This document shows, one piece after another, positions 52,593-62,043 of a DNA stretch of 64,000 bases. Within the stretch, counting starts at the first letter, position 1. Every line of letters begins with the position of its first letter. The stretch is from the NCBI RefSeq assembly GCF_003574315.2, contig NZ_AP025739.1:2108001-2172000 (forward strand), given 5' to 3'. The position numbers were made by a program, and so were the translations under genes. Source of the stretch: Capsulimonas corticalis. Its GTDB lineage: Bacteria > Armatimonadota > Armatimonadia > Armatimonadales > Capsulimonadaceae. The notes beneath the pieces were generated by a model that made no database searches, was not told the origin of the DNA, and was given only the letters and a program-made list of their open reading frames with translations.

Positions 52593-54068
52593 ATGTTAGG
52601 ATCCGGGTGGGCCGAAAACGAAATTCAGGGGACAAAGTTTGGCGATGAGCGCTTCCGCCGTGTCATGGGGGAGACACTGGAAGCAAAGTTTTCTCAACCC
52701 AACGTCAGCTTTTCCACGATGTGCGGCAATGCTTTGAGACAATCGGCGGGACGTCTATTACGCCACCCAGAAACCAATGCGACGGATCTCCTGGAGGGAC
52801 ACCGGCAAGCAACTCTGCAGCGATGCCTGGGAGAGAAAACCATTGTCGTAGCCCAGGACACCAGTTCCTACAATTATTCCACCCACTACGCCACCGAAGG
52901 GCTGGGGCCGATCAATGACTCGAAAAAGGCGATGGGCATTCATCAGCATTCCGCGCTGGCGATGACACCCGACAGACTTCCGCTGGGAGTGGTGGAGGCT
53001 CACTTTTGGGCGCGCCCCCTGGAGAAGCAAGCGGCGGCGCAGCGACGCAAAAAGCCCATTGAGGAGAAGGAAAGCCATCGCTGGCTGCGAACGGCGAAAC
53101 ATGTGGAGCAGCTCTTTGAACCCCACCTTCGCCAAGGAGGAGAGGTGGTCGTGGTCGCGGACCGGGAAGCGGATATCTTCGACCTGCTAGCACAAGAGCG
53201 TGCTTCGGGACTGGAACTGATTATCCGCGCCGCTCACCCCCGCACTGTTAAAGTGATGGATGGGGAGGTGATGGATGGGGAGGTGATGGATGGGGAGGTG
53301 ATGGATGGGGAGGTGGTGGACCGTTCGGAGGGCGCCACGAAAGAACCGGCCTATTGTTCTCTTCTGGTAGCGGCTCAGCAGGGAAACGTCCTGGGCCACT
53401 ATACGCTTCGTGTTCCTGGACGGACCCAGGCTCAAGATCGTGACGCCACGATGGAGATGCGCCATTGCCGTGTGGAGGTTCAGCCGCCCAAAGCCGGTGT
53501 GGGACATGAGGAGAAAGCCGTTCCGATCCAAGTGGTAAGCGCTCGGGAGATCGTCCCTGAGGGAGATCCCCATGCCCCTTTGGAATGGATCATGATCACC
53601 ACTGTGAATGTGATCGATATGGCGTCGGCGCGGCGTGTCCTGGATCTTTATACGTGTCGTTGGGAGATTGAGCGATTTCATTTTACGCTCAAATCGGGCT
53701 GCCAAGCCGAGCGTCTTCAGATGGACGATCTAGATACTCTTTGCAATACGCTCTCGCTTTACCTGGTGGTTGCCTGGCGATTGTTATATGTGACGCATTT
53801 GGCGCGTGTGATGCCCGAAATCCGCGCCGACCAGATTATGGATACAACAGAGCTTGCCATTCTCAATCAGCAGAGCCGTACTCCGATCACGACAATTTCG
53901 CAGGTGGTGACGGCCATCGCGCAGCTTGGGGGCTTTGAGCCCTACAAAGGCGGCCCGCTACCTGGGGTAAAAGTGCTCTGGAATGGGCTCAGAAAGCTCG
54001 ACTCCATGGCGGCTGGATGGAGGCTCGCCATGGAGTCGATCAGAACCCAAAATGTGATACAAGCTTAG
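52593..54068 (+). CDS. IS4-family transposase
   Basis: 491 residues resembling Tn5/IS50 transposase. The N-terminal DNA-binding part WAENEIQGTKFGDERFRRVM is followed by catalytic Asp in VVAQDTSSYNY, Asp in VVVADREADIFDLL, and Glu in WEIERFHFTLKSGCQAERLQ. All three acidic residues are present, so it is probably active. GGAGGAAC lies just before the ATG. An unusual insert of four MDGEV-type units at about 220-240 comes from a 15-bp DNA repeat. The frame ends in the right terminal repeat. Confidence 0.93.
   Translation: MLGSGWAENEIQGTKFGDERFRRVMGETLEAKFSQPNVSFSTMCGNALRQSAGRLLRHPETNATDLLEGHRQATLQRCLGEKTIVVAQDTSSYNYSTHYATEGLGPINDSKKAMGIHQHSALAMTPDRLPLGVVEAHFWARPLEKQAAAQRRKKPIEEKESHRWLRTAKHVEQLFEPHLRQGGEVVVVADREADIFDLLAQERASGLELIIRAAHPRTVKVMDGEVMDGEVMDGEVMDGEVVDRSEGATKEPAYCSLLVAAQQGNVLGHYTLRVPGRTQAQDRDATMEMRHCRVEVQPPKAGVGHEEKAVPIQVVSAREIVPEGDPHAPLEWIMITTVNVIDMASARRVLDLYTCRWEIERFHFTLKSGCQAERLQMDDLDTLCNTLSLYLVVAWRLLYVTHLARVMPEIRADQIMDTTELAILNQQSRTPITTISQVVTAIAQLGGFEPYKGGPLPGVKVLWNGLRKLDSMAAGWRLAMESIRTQNVIQA
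53253..53312 (+). repeat. 15-bp tandem repeat (4 copies) inside the IS4 transposase
   Basis: GTGATGGATGGGGAG is repeated four times without change and keeps the reading frame, adding VMDGE units. It lies between the second catalytic Asp and the Glu of the transposase, where Tn5-like enzymes have a variable insertion domain. Confidence 0.9.
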
Positions 54069-54090
54069 CGCCGACGGGAGGGGTGGCGCG

Positions 54091-55553
54091 TGTGCAAACT
54101 AGGGACATCGTTTACACTTTAGACCAGCGACATCCTTTACACTTTGAGTATGCTTGGTTGGAGGTTTTCCACCTTGCCATTCAAAGAATCGTCTCCGACA
54201 GACCAACGTCTCGCTTTTCTTCAACTTCTGGAGGGCGGCATGTCTCATTCTGAGGCATGTCGCTACTTCGGGATCAGTCGGCCAACCGGCTATAAAATCC
54301 TCGGACGCTATCAGAAAGAAGGCGTTCAAGGATTACTCGATCAATCCCGCGCTCCTCACCACAGTCCACAAACAACATCGCAAACCGTCATCGATCAAAT
54401 CCTCGAACTTAAGGCTAAACACCCATATTGGGGCCCCAAAAAGCTCAAAGCAGTTCATCAGACAAGGACAACAGGAATGGGGTGCGAACCCTGGCCTTCC
54501 CTGACTACCATCGGAACCATTCTCAAAACCAGAGGGCTTGTCAAATCCAGAACCCGACGGGGAAGCTGTCCAGCTATCAACACGCCACTCTCTGGATTAA
54601 CCCAACCCCACTGTCCAAATCATGTCTGGTCCGTCGATTACAAAGGACATTTCTCGCTGGGTGATGGGAACATCTGCTATCCGCTGACCATGACGGATAA
54701 CGAAACGCGATTTCTGCTGCGTTGCCAAGCATTGCCCGATGTTACATATGAGAGAGCTTGGCCCTATTTCGTGGGAGCTTTTCGCGAGTTTGGACTGCCA
54801 CAAGTAATCCGCAGTGATAATGGCGCTCCATTTGCGGCCAATTCCATCACTGGCGTTAGCCGACTTTCTCTCAATTTACTTAAGCTTGGCATCCTACCAG
54901 AACGGATTGCGCCCGGCAAGCCCCAACAGAACGGTCGTCATGAGCGAATGCACCGGACACTTAAGGCAGAGACGACCATTCCTCCCAGGTATGAAATGAG
55001 TGCTCAGCAACGCCGCTTTGATGCTTGGCGTCAAGAGTACAACGAGATCCGTCCCCATGAAGGGATTGCCATGGCTACTCCCGCCAGTCTCTTTACTGTG
55101 TCTCCTCGGTGCTATCCCTCGCGTCCTCCCGAACTCGAATATCCCGGTGGAATGAAGGTGATGCGTGTGCGTCCCAACGGCTGCATTCGCTGGAAAGGGA
55201 ATGAGCTTTATCTAGGCGAGGTCCTTTGCGGTGAGCCTGTGGGGATCGATCATTACGCTGCCCAATACCAAGCGATCTATGTCGGCCAACTCCCGATTGC
55301 CCTGATCATAGAAGAAACTGGGATACTGGCGTCTCGTACAAAAACACACGACCAATTGCGGCTTCTGCGTGTTCCGGCAAGCGACTAACAGGTTTTAGAT
55401 ACAGTCTTTATTTGAGTTCGTCTGCTTCAGAATGATAAGACTTCTGTGAGGTGATTGCGACTTGAGACTTCTCTTTCTCAAAATAAGCAATACACCTCAC
55501 GGAGTGTAAAGGATGTCGCTGGTTTAAAGTGTAAACTATCTCCCGGTCATACA
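54091..55553 (+). mobile_element. IS481-family insertion sequence, about 1463 bp
   Basis: Both ends start with TGT (54091, and the complement at 55553). Inside them lie 33-bp inverted repeats (54111-54143 and 55503-55535, TTTACACTTTA...CATCCTTTACACT) with one mismatch. One transposase gene fills the element. No clear target duplication is seen next to the ends, so the outer limits are less certain than the inner repeats. It lies in the right arm of the same host palindrome, 13 bp after the IS4-type element's target repeat. Confidence 0.82.
54150..55388 (+). CDS. IS481-family transposase
   Basis: 412 residues. The N-terminal helix-turn-helix (SHSEACRYFGISRPTGYKIL) is followed by an integrase core with catalytic Asp in WSVDYKGHF, Asp in IRSDNGAPF and Glu in QNGRHERMHRTLK. 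The DDE triad is complete. ATG 54150 is chosen; no ribosome site precedes it, since the start sits just after the left inverted repeat. It is probably functional. Confidence 0.92.
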   Translation: MLGWRFSTLPFKESSPTDQRLAFLQLLEGGMSHSEACRYFGISRPTGYKILGRYQKEGVQGLLDQSRAPHHSPQTTSQTVIDQILELKAKHPYWGPKKLKAVHQTRTTGMGCEPWPSLTTIGTILKTRGLVKSRTRRGSCPAINTPLSGLTQPHCPNHVWSVDYKGHFSLGDGNICYPLTMTDNETRFLLRCQALPDVTYERAWPYFVGAFREFGLPQVIRSDNGAPFAANSITGVSRLSLNLLKLGILPERIAPGKPQQNGRHERMHRTLKAETTIPPRYEMSAQQRRFDAWRQEYNEIRPHEGIAMATPASLFTVSPRCYPSRPPELEYPGGMKVMRVRPNGCIRWKGNELYLGEVLCGEPVGIDHYAAQYQAIYVGQLPIALIIEETGILASRTKTHDQLRLLRVPASD

Positions 55554-55609
55554 CCGAAGGGCCGGGGGTGGGTTTGCCGGGTAGCGCGAAGGCCGGGGGT
55601 AGGTAGGAC
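55554..55609. repeat. Right arm of the palindromic repeat
   Basis: CCGAAGGGCCGGGGGTGGGT followed by TTGCCGGG, GCGCGAAGGCCGGGGG and TAGGTAGGACCAG is the reverse complement of the outer part of 52402-52450. Compared with the left arm, about 40-50 bp are missing at the IS481 insertion point. Confidence 0.7.
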
Positions 55610-55670
55610 CAGAGGGGTGGCGCTACGGGAGCCCCTGAACCGCCGGTGTGGGGCACTCACGCGCCCGTCC

Positions 55671-56657
55671 CTAAACCCCCTCCTGCGCCTCAATCAGCCG
55701 GTCGATGCGCGCATCCAGCGCCTCGTCCACCACGCGGCGGGCCGGGTCGGCGTCGTACCAATCCATGACTTCCTGAGCGCCCCACGAGAGCGGGATGGTG
55801 GCGGCGAAGTCGGGGACAAGGCGCTTGACCTTTGTGTTGTCGAAGATTACGCTGTGCGTGCGGTCGCCGATATAGCCGTCTTTCCACTCGGGGAAGTTTT
55901 TGCCGATCGTCGCCGACGGGACATGGACGATGTCGGTTTTGGCGCCGGCGGCGTGGGCGAAGATCTCGTAGATCTGGTTCCAGGTGAGCGCCTCGTCGCT
56001 GGTGATATGAATGGCGTCGCCGATCGTTCGGGGGTTGCCGAGCAGTCCCAAAAATCCCTTCGCGAAATCTTTGTGATGCGTCATCACCCACAGCGACGTT
56101 CCGTCGCCATGGACCAGGGTCTTCTTTCCCCGACGCATTCGGTCGATCTCCGTGTAGCCGCCCATGAACGGGAGGCAGCGCTGATCGTAAGTGTGGGAGG
56201 GGCGGACGATGGTGGCGGGGAAGCCGTTCTCGCGATAAGCGCGTACGAGAAGCTCCTCGCAGGCGATCTTGTTGCGCGAGTACTCCCAGTAAGGGTTCGC
56301 GAGCACGGTGGATTCCGTGATTGGCTGGCTGGCGACCGGCTTCTGATAAGCGCTCGCCGAGCTGATAAAGACATACTGGCCGGTGCGTCCCGTAAACAGA
56401 TCGACGCCGCCCTGGACATGGTCGGTGGAGAAGGCGATCCAGTCGACGACGGAGTCAAAGTTCAGGCCCTGGATCGCGGAGCGCACTGATTCGGGATCGC
56501 GGATGTCTCCCTTGAGGACGCGCGCGCCTTCGGGAACCGGCCGCGAGCTTTGCCCGCGATTGAGCAGATAGAGCTCGACGCCGCGCTCGACCGCGAGCTG
56601 TGAGCAGGCCGAGCTGATGATTCCGGTGCCGCCGATGAACAAAACTTTTTGAGGCAT
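55671..56657 (-). CDS. NAD-dependent epimerase/dehydratase-like protein (extended SDR)
   Basis: 328 residues. The N-terminal Rossmann motif VLFIGGTGIISSACSQLAVE resembles GxxGxxG of extended SDRs, followed by LYLLNRGQSS, VVDWIAF, FISSASAYQKP and a YSRNK catalytic pair near 150. The C-terminal part has VHVPSATIGKNFPEW and SVIFDNTKVKRLVPDF, like plastid/cyanobacterial CSP41-type and NmrA-like members. The substrate is unknown. Its 3' end lies next to the palindromic repeat with the IS elements. Confidence 0.87.
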   Translation of the reverse strand: MPQKVLFIGGTGIISSACSQLAVERGVELYLLNRGQSSRPVPEGARVLKGDIRDPESVRSAIQGLNFDSVVDWIAFSTDHVQGGVDLFTGRTGQYVFISSASAYQKPVASQPITESTVLANPYWEYSRNKIACEELLVRAYRENGFPATIVRPSHTYDQRCLPFMGGYTEIDRMRRGKKTLVHGDGTSLWVMTHHKDFAKGFLGLLGNPRTIGDAIHITSDEALTWNQIYEIFAHAAGAKTDIVHVPSATIGKNFPEWKDGYIGDRTHSVIFDNTKVKRLVPDFAATIPLSWGAQEVMDWYDADPARRVVDEALDARIDRLIEAQEGV

Positions 56658-56810
56658 GGTGATGCTTTCTCACTGGGAGCCGTATTTTTTTGCCGGCGGC
56701 CTCGTCAGGCGCGCCGGCATGGTCTAATACGGCGACAGACTCGTTAAGTCCTTCGCGCATCGGCTTATCAGACCGATAACTCTTTCGATTCACGGAATCG
56801 ATCCCCGCCA

Positions 56811-57113
56811 TTATTGCGCGGCGACGGGCTTTCGGCCCAGAGCCGCCACCAGGACGCCGGTCGCCGCCGCGACGAACGCCATCGGCGGCCACGCTCTGGC
56901 CCAGTCAACGCCCTCGCTCCCAGCGGGCGGCGCGAACAGAAATCCATACTGCACCAGCGGCTGCGGTTGGGGCGCCGGCGCGCCGACCAGTCCCGCGAAC
57001 TGCGATTTCAGAAACTCGCCCAGGTTCGGCGTCATCGCAAAGGGCGGAAACAAAAGCAGCGCCCCCAAGATCGCCACCCCCGCGCATAACACTCCCAGCT
57101 GTCTTCCGTTCAT
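56811..57113 (-). CDS. Small membrane protein (100 aa)
   Basis: Two membrane segments (GVLCAGVAILGALLLFPPFA and PPMAFVAAATGVLVAALG) flank a central Pro-rich loop containing APAPQPQPLVQYGFLF. ATG 57113 is chosen for GAGGAGAAG 6 bp upstream; the frame from 57161 adds an acidic stretch before it. The family is not recognised. It lies 153 bp upstream of the epimerase gene on the same strand. Confidence 0.65.
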   Translation of the reverse strand: MNGRQLGVLCAGVAILGALLLFPPFAMTPNLGEFLKSQFAGLVGAPAPQPQPLVQYGFLFAPPAGSEGVDWARAWPPMAFVAAATGVLVAALGRKPVAAQ

Positions 57114-57257
57114 TGGATTCTTCTCCTCGCCCGTTTGATCGTCGTCCGAGAAAATAGACACGGCGCGCGGGATTTAGTTGCGTTGGCGAAGAAACAGGAA
57201 ATCGCCGATGGGGCGGAGAATTTTAAAGTCTGTTCGGTATTAAGAGTCTATATAATA

Positions 57258-57287
57258 TTGACTTTTAGAACATTTGTTTGGTATAAT
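57258..57287 (+). promoter_or_regulatory. Sigma70-like promoter of the sedolisin gene
   Basis: TTGACT (57258-57263) and a perfect TATAAT (57282-57287) are separated by 18 bp. The transcript would have a leader of about 175 nt before the ATG at 57471. Confidence 0.75.
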
Positions 57288-57470
57288 GTTTCTGTTGTTC
57301 GGCCTCGTGTTTCACCTCGTTTGTCCTTCCCCGCAAGACCCATGCCTCGGCGCTGGGAGTTTTTCGGCCGCCGCCAAAGACGGCGCCGCGCTGCTCCCTC
57401 GCGATGGGTGTTCAGTTCGAAATCGCCAACTGCTGTCACTCTTTCTGACTGAAGGGTTTGAGGATCTCTC

Positions 57471-60400
57471 ATGAACAATGCTGTTGTTTTACGACGGAAC
57501 GGCCTCGCCATGACGGCGTGGTCTCTCGCCGCCGTGCTGGCGTCCGCGCATTGCGCGAACGCCCAGCGCGCGCGGATCTTTTCTCGGCAGGCGCCGGCGG
57601 TCAGCGCCATGGCGCTGGGCCGTCTCGCGGCGTCCGCTCCGGTGCGGCTGACGTTTACGCTGCCGCTGCGAAACGAAGCGGAGCTCGACGCGTATCTGAA
57701 GCGGATCGCCGATCCCAAAGATCCGCTCTACGGGCGCTATCTGTCCCCGCAGGAGTTTCTGGAGCAGTATGGCCCCACGCAAGCCGATTATGACGCCGTC
57801 GCGGCTTACGCCGCCGGACAGGGATTTACGGTGCTAAAGCGTCACGCGAATCGCCTCGTACTCGATGTCGCGGCCCCGTCCGCGACGGTGGAGCGCGCCT
57901 TTTCCGTTCGGCTTTTGCAGTATCGCGATCGCGCCGGCGCGGCGTTCCATGCGCCCGATGCGGCGCCGGCGGTCCCGGCCGCCGTGGCGGCGCGGCTCTC
58001 CGGAGTTGTCGGCCTGAATAGCCAGCGCGTGCTGACGCCGCAGGCGCAGCCGCTGCGAAACGGCGTTGCTTCGATCGGACGCAATAATCAGATCGGCACG
58101 GGGCCGTATAACGGCTTGGCGCCGGCGGACATCAAGGCCGCGTACAATCTGACATCCATCGCGGCGAACGGCGCAGGCCAGACGCTGGGGCTGTTCGAGC
58201 TGGACGGTTACAACGCTTCGGATGTGCAGGCTTACGAGACGTACTTCGGCCTGCCCTTTGTCCCGCTGCAAAACGTCCTGATCGACGGCTTCAGCGGCGC
58301 GGCGGGCGGAAACGCGGACGAGGTCACGCTGGATATCGAACTCCAGGCGGCGATCGCTCCTTCGGCGTCCAAAATCGTCGTTTACGAAGGACCGAACTCC
58401 TCTTACGGTCTGGTCGATACGTTCAACCAGATGGCGGTCGACAACCAGGCCAAGTCCATCAGCGTCTCCTGGGGATCGTCGGAACAGTTCGTCTCCGGCG
58501 ACGAGATCGGCGCGGAGAACGCGATCTTCAAGCAGATGGCCGCGCAGGGGCAGTCGGTCTATGTCGCCTCGGGTGATCGGGGCGCGCAGGACTGGGGGCA
58601 GGGGCCGACCGTCTACGACCCGGCCTCACAGCCGTTTGTGGTGTCGGTCGGCGGCACGACGCTTTCGACGGCCGGCGCGGGCGGCGCCTGGCTCAATGAG
58701 AACACCTGGAATAACGGAAACGGCAACGCCACCGGCGGCGGCGTCAGCAAGGTTTGGGCGATCCCATCCTGGCAAAGCGGCGCGGGATCCACGGCGGGCA
58801 TGACATCGACGACGAATCGCAACGTGCCCGACGTCGCGCTGGACGCCGATCCGTATACCGGCTACGCGATCTTTTACAACGGCGCCTGGAATCTCTACGG
58901 CGGCACGAGCTGCGCCGCGCCGGTCTGGGCCGCATTTAATGCGCTGGTGAATCAGCAGCGCGCGTCGGCGGGGAAGACGCCGCTTGGCTTCGCCGCTCCC
59001 GCGATCTACACGGCCGCGCGGGGCGCGAACGGCGGGATCGACTTCCATGACATTGCGGACGGCGTCACGAACGAGCTGTATCCCGCCGTCGCCGGTTACG
59101 ACAATGTGACGGGGTGGGGAAGCCTGAACGGCGTGAACCTGTTTCACGATCTCTCCGGAGCGGCGGCGTACACGCCGCCCTCGACGACGACCGTGACGTC
59201 CTCTCCCCTGGCCGACGCCAATGTCCACGACGGCTCCTACGCCAAAAACAACTTTGGCTCGCAGACAGCGCTGCATGTGCAGACCTCTGCCAAGGCCGGC
59301 TCCAATGAGATCGCATATCTCAAGTTCGATCTGACGGCGCTGCCCGCCACGATTTCTTCGGCGACGCTTCGCCTGTACGGCTCCAATCCAACCAGCGGGT
59401 ACAGCGGCGCCGCGACGGCGTCCGGTGTCTCGAACAACTCCTGGACCGAAAGCGGCGTAACCTGGAACAACCGGCCGGCGGTCGGCTCGGCGCTGAGCTC
59501 CGCGACCGTCACGCACACGGCCGCCTGGACACAGTGGGATGTGACCTCGTTTGTCCAGGCGCAAAAGGCGGCGGGCCAGACGCAGGTTAGCCTTGCGGTG
59601 ACGATGGGTAGTTCGGCGGCCAATGCGGACGCGTTCAACTCTCGGGAAAGCGCGTCGAACAAGCCGCAGCTCGTCGTGACCAGCGCCGCGCCTCCGCTGG
59701 CGCCGTTCAGCGTGACGGCGTATCCGCATAACGCCAGCATCACGGTGAACTGGATCGGCTCGGGGGACGCGACCAGCTTCTCCGTTTACCGGGCGACCAG
59801 CGCGTCGGGACCCTATTCGCTGCTCAGCGCGTCCGTCGTCGGGTCTCCCTATCAGGACGCCTCCGCCGTCAACGGCGTCCCATACTGGTATTACGTGAAG
59901 GCCGCGAACTCGGTCGGCTCCAGCGCGGCGTCGAGCGCCGTCACCGAGACCGCGTCGATCGATGCGGTGGGAGACGCCACCTTCGTACAGTCCGGCTCGC
60001 TGCTTTACGCCTACAGCGGCGGCGGCGCTTACCAGGCGGCTTCCCTGATCTCCGTGGACTCCCTGGGCAGCGAGGCGCTGCGGCAGTCGTACATGTACAC
60101 GGCGGGATACGGCTCGTTCGCGGCGCCGATCGCCGATCTGAGCGGCAATCTGTATGTGGCCGGGCAGAACGGCGGCCCGCTCACCGACGGCGGCCTGGGA
60201 ACGGTGCTGAAGATCGACTCGGCATATAATCCCACCGTCCTGCACGCCTTTGAGAACTTCGCGCCAGACCAGACCAATACGACCGGAGCGTTCCCTTCCT
60301 GCGCGTTGGCTCAGGCGGCGGACGGCTCTCTCTACGGAACGGCGATCATGGGCGGCGCGTACGGCGCGGGCACGCTGTATCGCGTGGGGCTGGACGGAAG

Positions 60401-61073
60401 CTATGTGAAGCTCCACGACTTCAATGCTCCCACCGATGGCGGATCGCCGTATGCGGGCGTGACGCTTGGTCCCGACGGCAATTACTACGGGGTCGCCTGG
60501 AACCGGGGACCGTCCGGCGCGGGAACGCTTTACTCGATCACTCCCGCCGGCGTCTTCCGGGTCGTACATGCCTTCACCGGATCTGAGGGAAGCTATCCCC
60601 GCACGCAGCTGGTCATTGGACCGGATGGATACTTCTACGGCGCTTGCGGCGCCGGCGGCGCGAACGGGACGGGCACGGTCTACAAGGCCGACTTGTCAGG
60701 CAATATCACCGTGCTGCATAACTTCGGCCCGATGGACAATAAGTATCGCGGGCCGGACGGAGTCGATCCGGACGGCGAGATCGCCGTCGGCTCCGATGGG
60801 ACGATCTACGGCTCCACGATCCTGGGCGGACCGAACGGCACCGGAACGATCTACAAGATCGACTCCGCCGGAAACGAAACGCTGCTGCATGTCTTCAGCG
60901 CCGACACATACGGAACCAACACTGACGGCGCCTACAACTGGACCGGCCTGATGCGCGCCGCCGACGGCAACCTCTACGGCGTCAACTACCGGGGCGGAAA
61001 GTACAGCTACGGCGTGGCGTACCAGTGCACGCCGGCCGGCGTGTTCCGCACGCTCCATAGCTTCCACTTCTAG
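57471..61073 (+). CDS. Sedolisin (S53) peptidase with DNRLRE, Fn3 and GloVer repeats
   Basis: 1200 residues with a signal peptide (LAAVLASAHCANA). Residues about 45-190 are the pro-kumamolisin activation domain (RYLSPQEFLEQYGP). The S53 domain follows to about 560, with E284-x3-D288 (DEVTLDIEL) and the nucleophile Ser480 in GGTSCAAPVW. Then come a DNRLRE-type beta domain (about 575-745, AYLKFDLTALPATIS), a fibronectin III domain (about 750-835), and GloVer-like tandem repeats to the end (YGTAIMGGAYGAGTLYRV, GTVYKADLSGNITVLHNF). It is a secreted acid-type serine-carboxyl peptidase with surface-attachment modules. Confidence 0.92.
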   Translation: MNNAVVLRRNGLAMTAWSLAAVLASAHCANAQRARIFSRQAPAVSAMALGRLAASAPVRLTFTLPLRNEAELDAYLKRIADPKDPLYGRYLSPQEFLEQYGPTQADYDAVAAYAAGQGFTVLKRHANRLVLDVAAPSATVERAFSVRLLQYRDRAGAAFHAPDAAPAVPAAVAARLSGVVGLNSQRVLTPQAQPLRNGVASIGRNNQIGTGPYNGLAPADIKAAYNLTSIAANGAGQTLGLFELDGYNASDVQAYETYFGLPFVPLQNVLIDGFSGAAGGNADEVTLDIELQAAIAPSASKIVVYEGPNSSYGLVDTFNQMAVDNQAKSISVSWGSSEQFVSGDEIGAENAIFKQMAAQGQSVYVASGDRGAQDWGQGPTVYDPASQPFVVSVGGTTLSTAGAGGAWLNENTWNNGNGNATGGGVSKVWAIPSWQSGAGSTAGMTSTTNRNVPDVALDADPYTGYAIFYNGAWNLYGGTSCAAPVWAAFNALVNQQRASAGKTPLGFAAPAIYTAARGANGGIDFHDIADGVTNELYPAVAGYDNVTGWGSLNGVNLFHDLSGAAAYTPPSTTTVTSSPLADANVHDGSYAKNNFGSQTALHVQTSAKAGSNEIAYLKFDLTALPATISSATLRLYGSNPTSGYSGAATASGVSNNSWTESGVTWNNRPAVGSALSSATVTHTAAWTQWDVTSFVQAQKAAGQTQVSLAVTMGSSAANADAFNSRESASNKPQLVVTSAAPPLAPFSVTAYPHNASITVNWIGSGDATSFSVYRATSASGPYSLLSASVVGSPYQDASAVNGVPYWYYVKAANSVGSSAASSAVTETASIDAVGDATFVQSGSLLYAYSGGGAYQAASLISVDSLGSEALRQSYMYTAGYGSFAAPIADLSGNLYVAGQNGGPLTDGGLGTVLKIDSAYNPTVLHAFENFAPDQTNTTGAFPSCALAQAADGSLYGTAIMGGAYGAGTLYRVGLDGSYVKLHDFNAPTDGGSPYAGVTLGPDGNYYGVAWNRGPSGAGTLYSITPAGVFRVVHAFTGSEGSYPRTQLVIGPDGYFYGACGAGGANGTGTVYKADLSGNITVLHNFGPMDNKYRGPDGVDPDGEIAVGSDGTIYGSTILGGPNGTGTIYKIDSAGNETLLHVFSADTYGTNTDGAYNWTGLMRAADGNLYGVNYRGGKYSYGVAYQCTPAGVFRTLHSFHF

Positions 61074-61101
61074 TTCTCCGGCGCGCGGCCCGGACTCGTA
61101 C

Positions 61102-61139
61102 AAAACGCCCGGCCTCCATCCATGGAGGCCGGGCGTTTT
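61102..61139. terminator. Bidirectional intrinsic terminator
   Basis: AAAACGCCCGGCCTCCAT and its complement ending in TTTT form a stem of 12-14 bp. It lies about 30 bp after the stop of the sedolisin gene. Confidence 0.9.
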
Positions 61140-61443
61140 GCAATATATATAAACGCACTCGCACTTTCGGAAACGTGGCGGCCATGCCGGCCTTCCTAAA
61201 GGAAGCTCGGTTTAGGTCCATCGCTTTGCGTCCTCCCCTTTCAGAGAGTTTGCCTTTGTCGAGTAACGATTGGTGGGTTACGTGATATTATTATAGGCGT
61301 TTCGCGGAAATTACTCCCCCCAAATTTTGCCGGGTTTCATGATTGCCTTTGATTATTTGCTCCTTGCGCGATAGTTTTCCTTGTCTTCCGCGAACTAACC
61401 TTGGAAGTGAATGCTGAGGTATCTTGAGAGAGGGAGAATTTTG
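61140..61443. other. Intergenic region upstream of the sigma factor
   Basis: No gene is supported on either strand. The part from 61280 is AT-rich (GATATTATTATAGG) and must hold the sigma-factor promoter, but no clear -35/-10 pair or repeated ECF-type element was found. Confidence 0.5.
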
Positions 61444-62043
61444 ATGGACTGGTTGACCCTCAGCCGCGGGGCGCCGCTGCGGACGGCGCGGCGCGGCGCC
61501 GAAAGATCCGTGGTTCCGACGGCGCATGAGCTTTATACATGTCACCTTGACGCCGTGTATGGATATGTCGTGCGGCGTGTTCCGCATCGCCAGGACGCGG
61601 AGGATATTACGGGAGACGTTTTTGCGGCGGCGCTGCTGGCGCTGCCGAAGTTTCGGGGCGGATGCCGCCCAGTCGTCTGGCTGATCGGCATCGCCCGCCG
61701 CAAGATCGCCGATTCCCAGCGCGGCGTAAATCGGCGCCGCGAGACGCTGGAAACGGACATCCCCGCCGAGCTTGCCGAATGGGCCGGCTCGGTCAGCGGT
61801 CCGGAGTGCGCGGCGCAGCGCGCCGAGGCGGTGGCGGAGATACGGCGGCTAGTTCTGGCGCTGAAAGCCGACCAGCAGGAAGCGCTGTTGCTGCAATACG
61901 TCGATGGACTCACGATCGCCGAGATTGGATATGTGATGAAGCGCACGCCGGCCGCCGTAAACGGTCTCTTGCAGCGCGCCCGCCAGGCGGTTTTTCAGAA
62001 TGGGCGGGCTTACTTTCACGAGGAACAGGAGGCGGCCCAATGA
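61444..62043 (+). CDS. ECF-type RNA polymerase sigma factor
   Basis: 199 residues. Region 2 (ELYTCHLDAVYGYVVRRVPH, with DAEDITGDVFAAAL) and region 4 (LLLQYVDGLTIAEIGYVM, followed by the recognition helix KRTPAAVNGLLQRARQ) are both clear; there is no region 3 or 1. ATG 61444 is chosen for GGGAG 7 bp upstream. The start of the next gene overlaps its stop (ATGA), typical for a sigma factor and its membrane partner. Confidence 0.92.
   Translation: MDWLTLSRGAPLRTARRGAERSVVPTAHELYTCHLDAVYGYVVRRVPHRQDAEDITGDVFAAALLALPKFRGGCRPVVWLIGIARRKIADSQRGVNRRRETLETDIPAELAEWAGSVSGPECAAQRAEAVAEIRRLVLALKADQQEALLLQYVDGLTIAEIGYVMKRTPAAVNGLLQRARQAVFQNGRAYFHEEQEAAQ

Larger units (their letters stand above)
52517..54068 (+). 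mobile_element. Intact IS4-family (IS50-like) insertion sequence, 1552 bp
   Basis: Terminal inverted repeats begin CTAAGCTTGTATCACAT at both ends (52517 onward, and the complement ending at 54068). A 9-bp direct repeat CGCCGACGG flanks the element (52508-52516 and 54069-54077), as expected for the IS50-like members. It carries one transposase gene whose stop codon TAG is the last three bases of the element. The target lies at the loop of a host hairpin. Confidence 0.92.
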
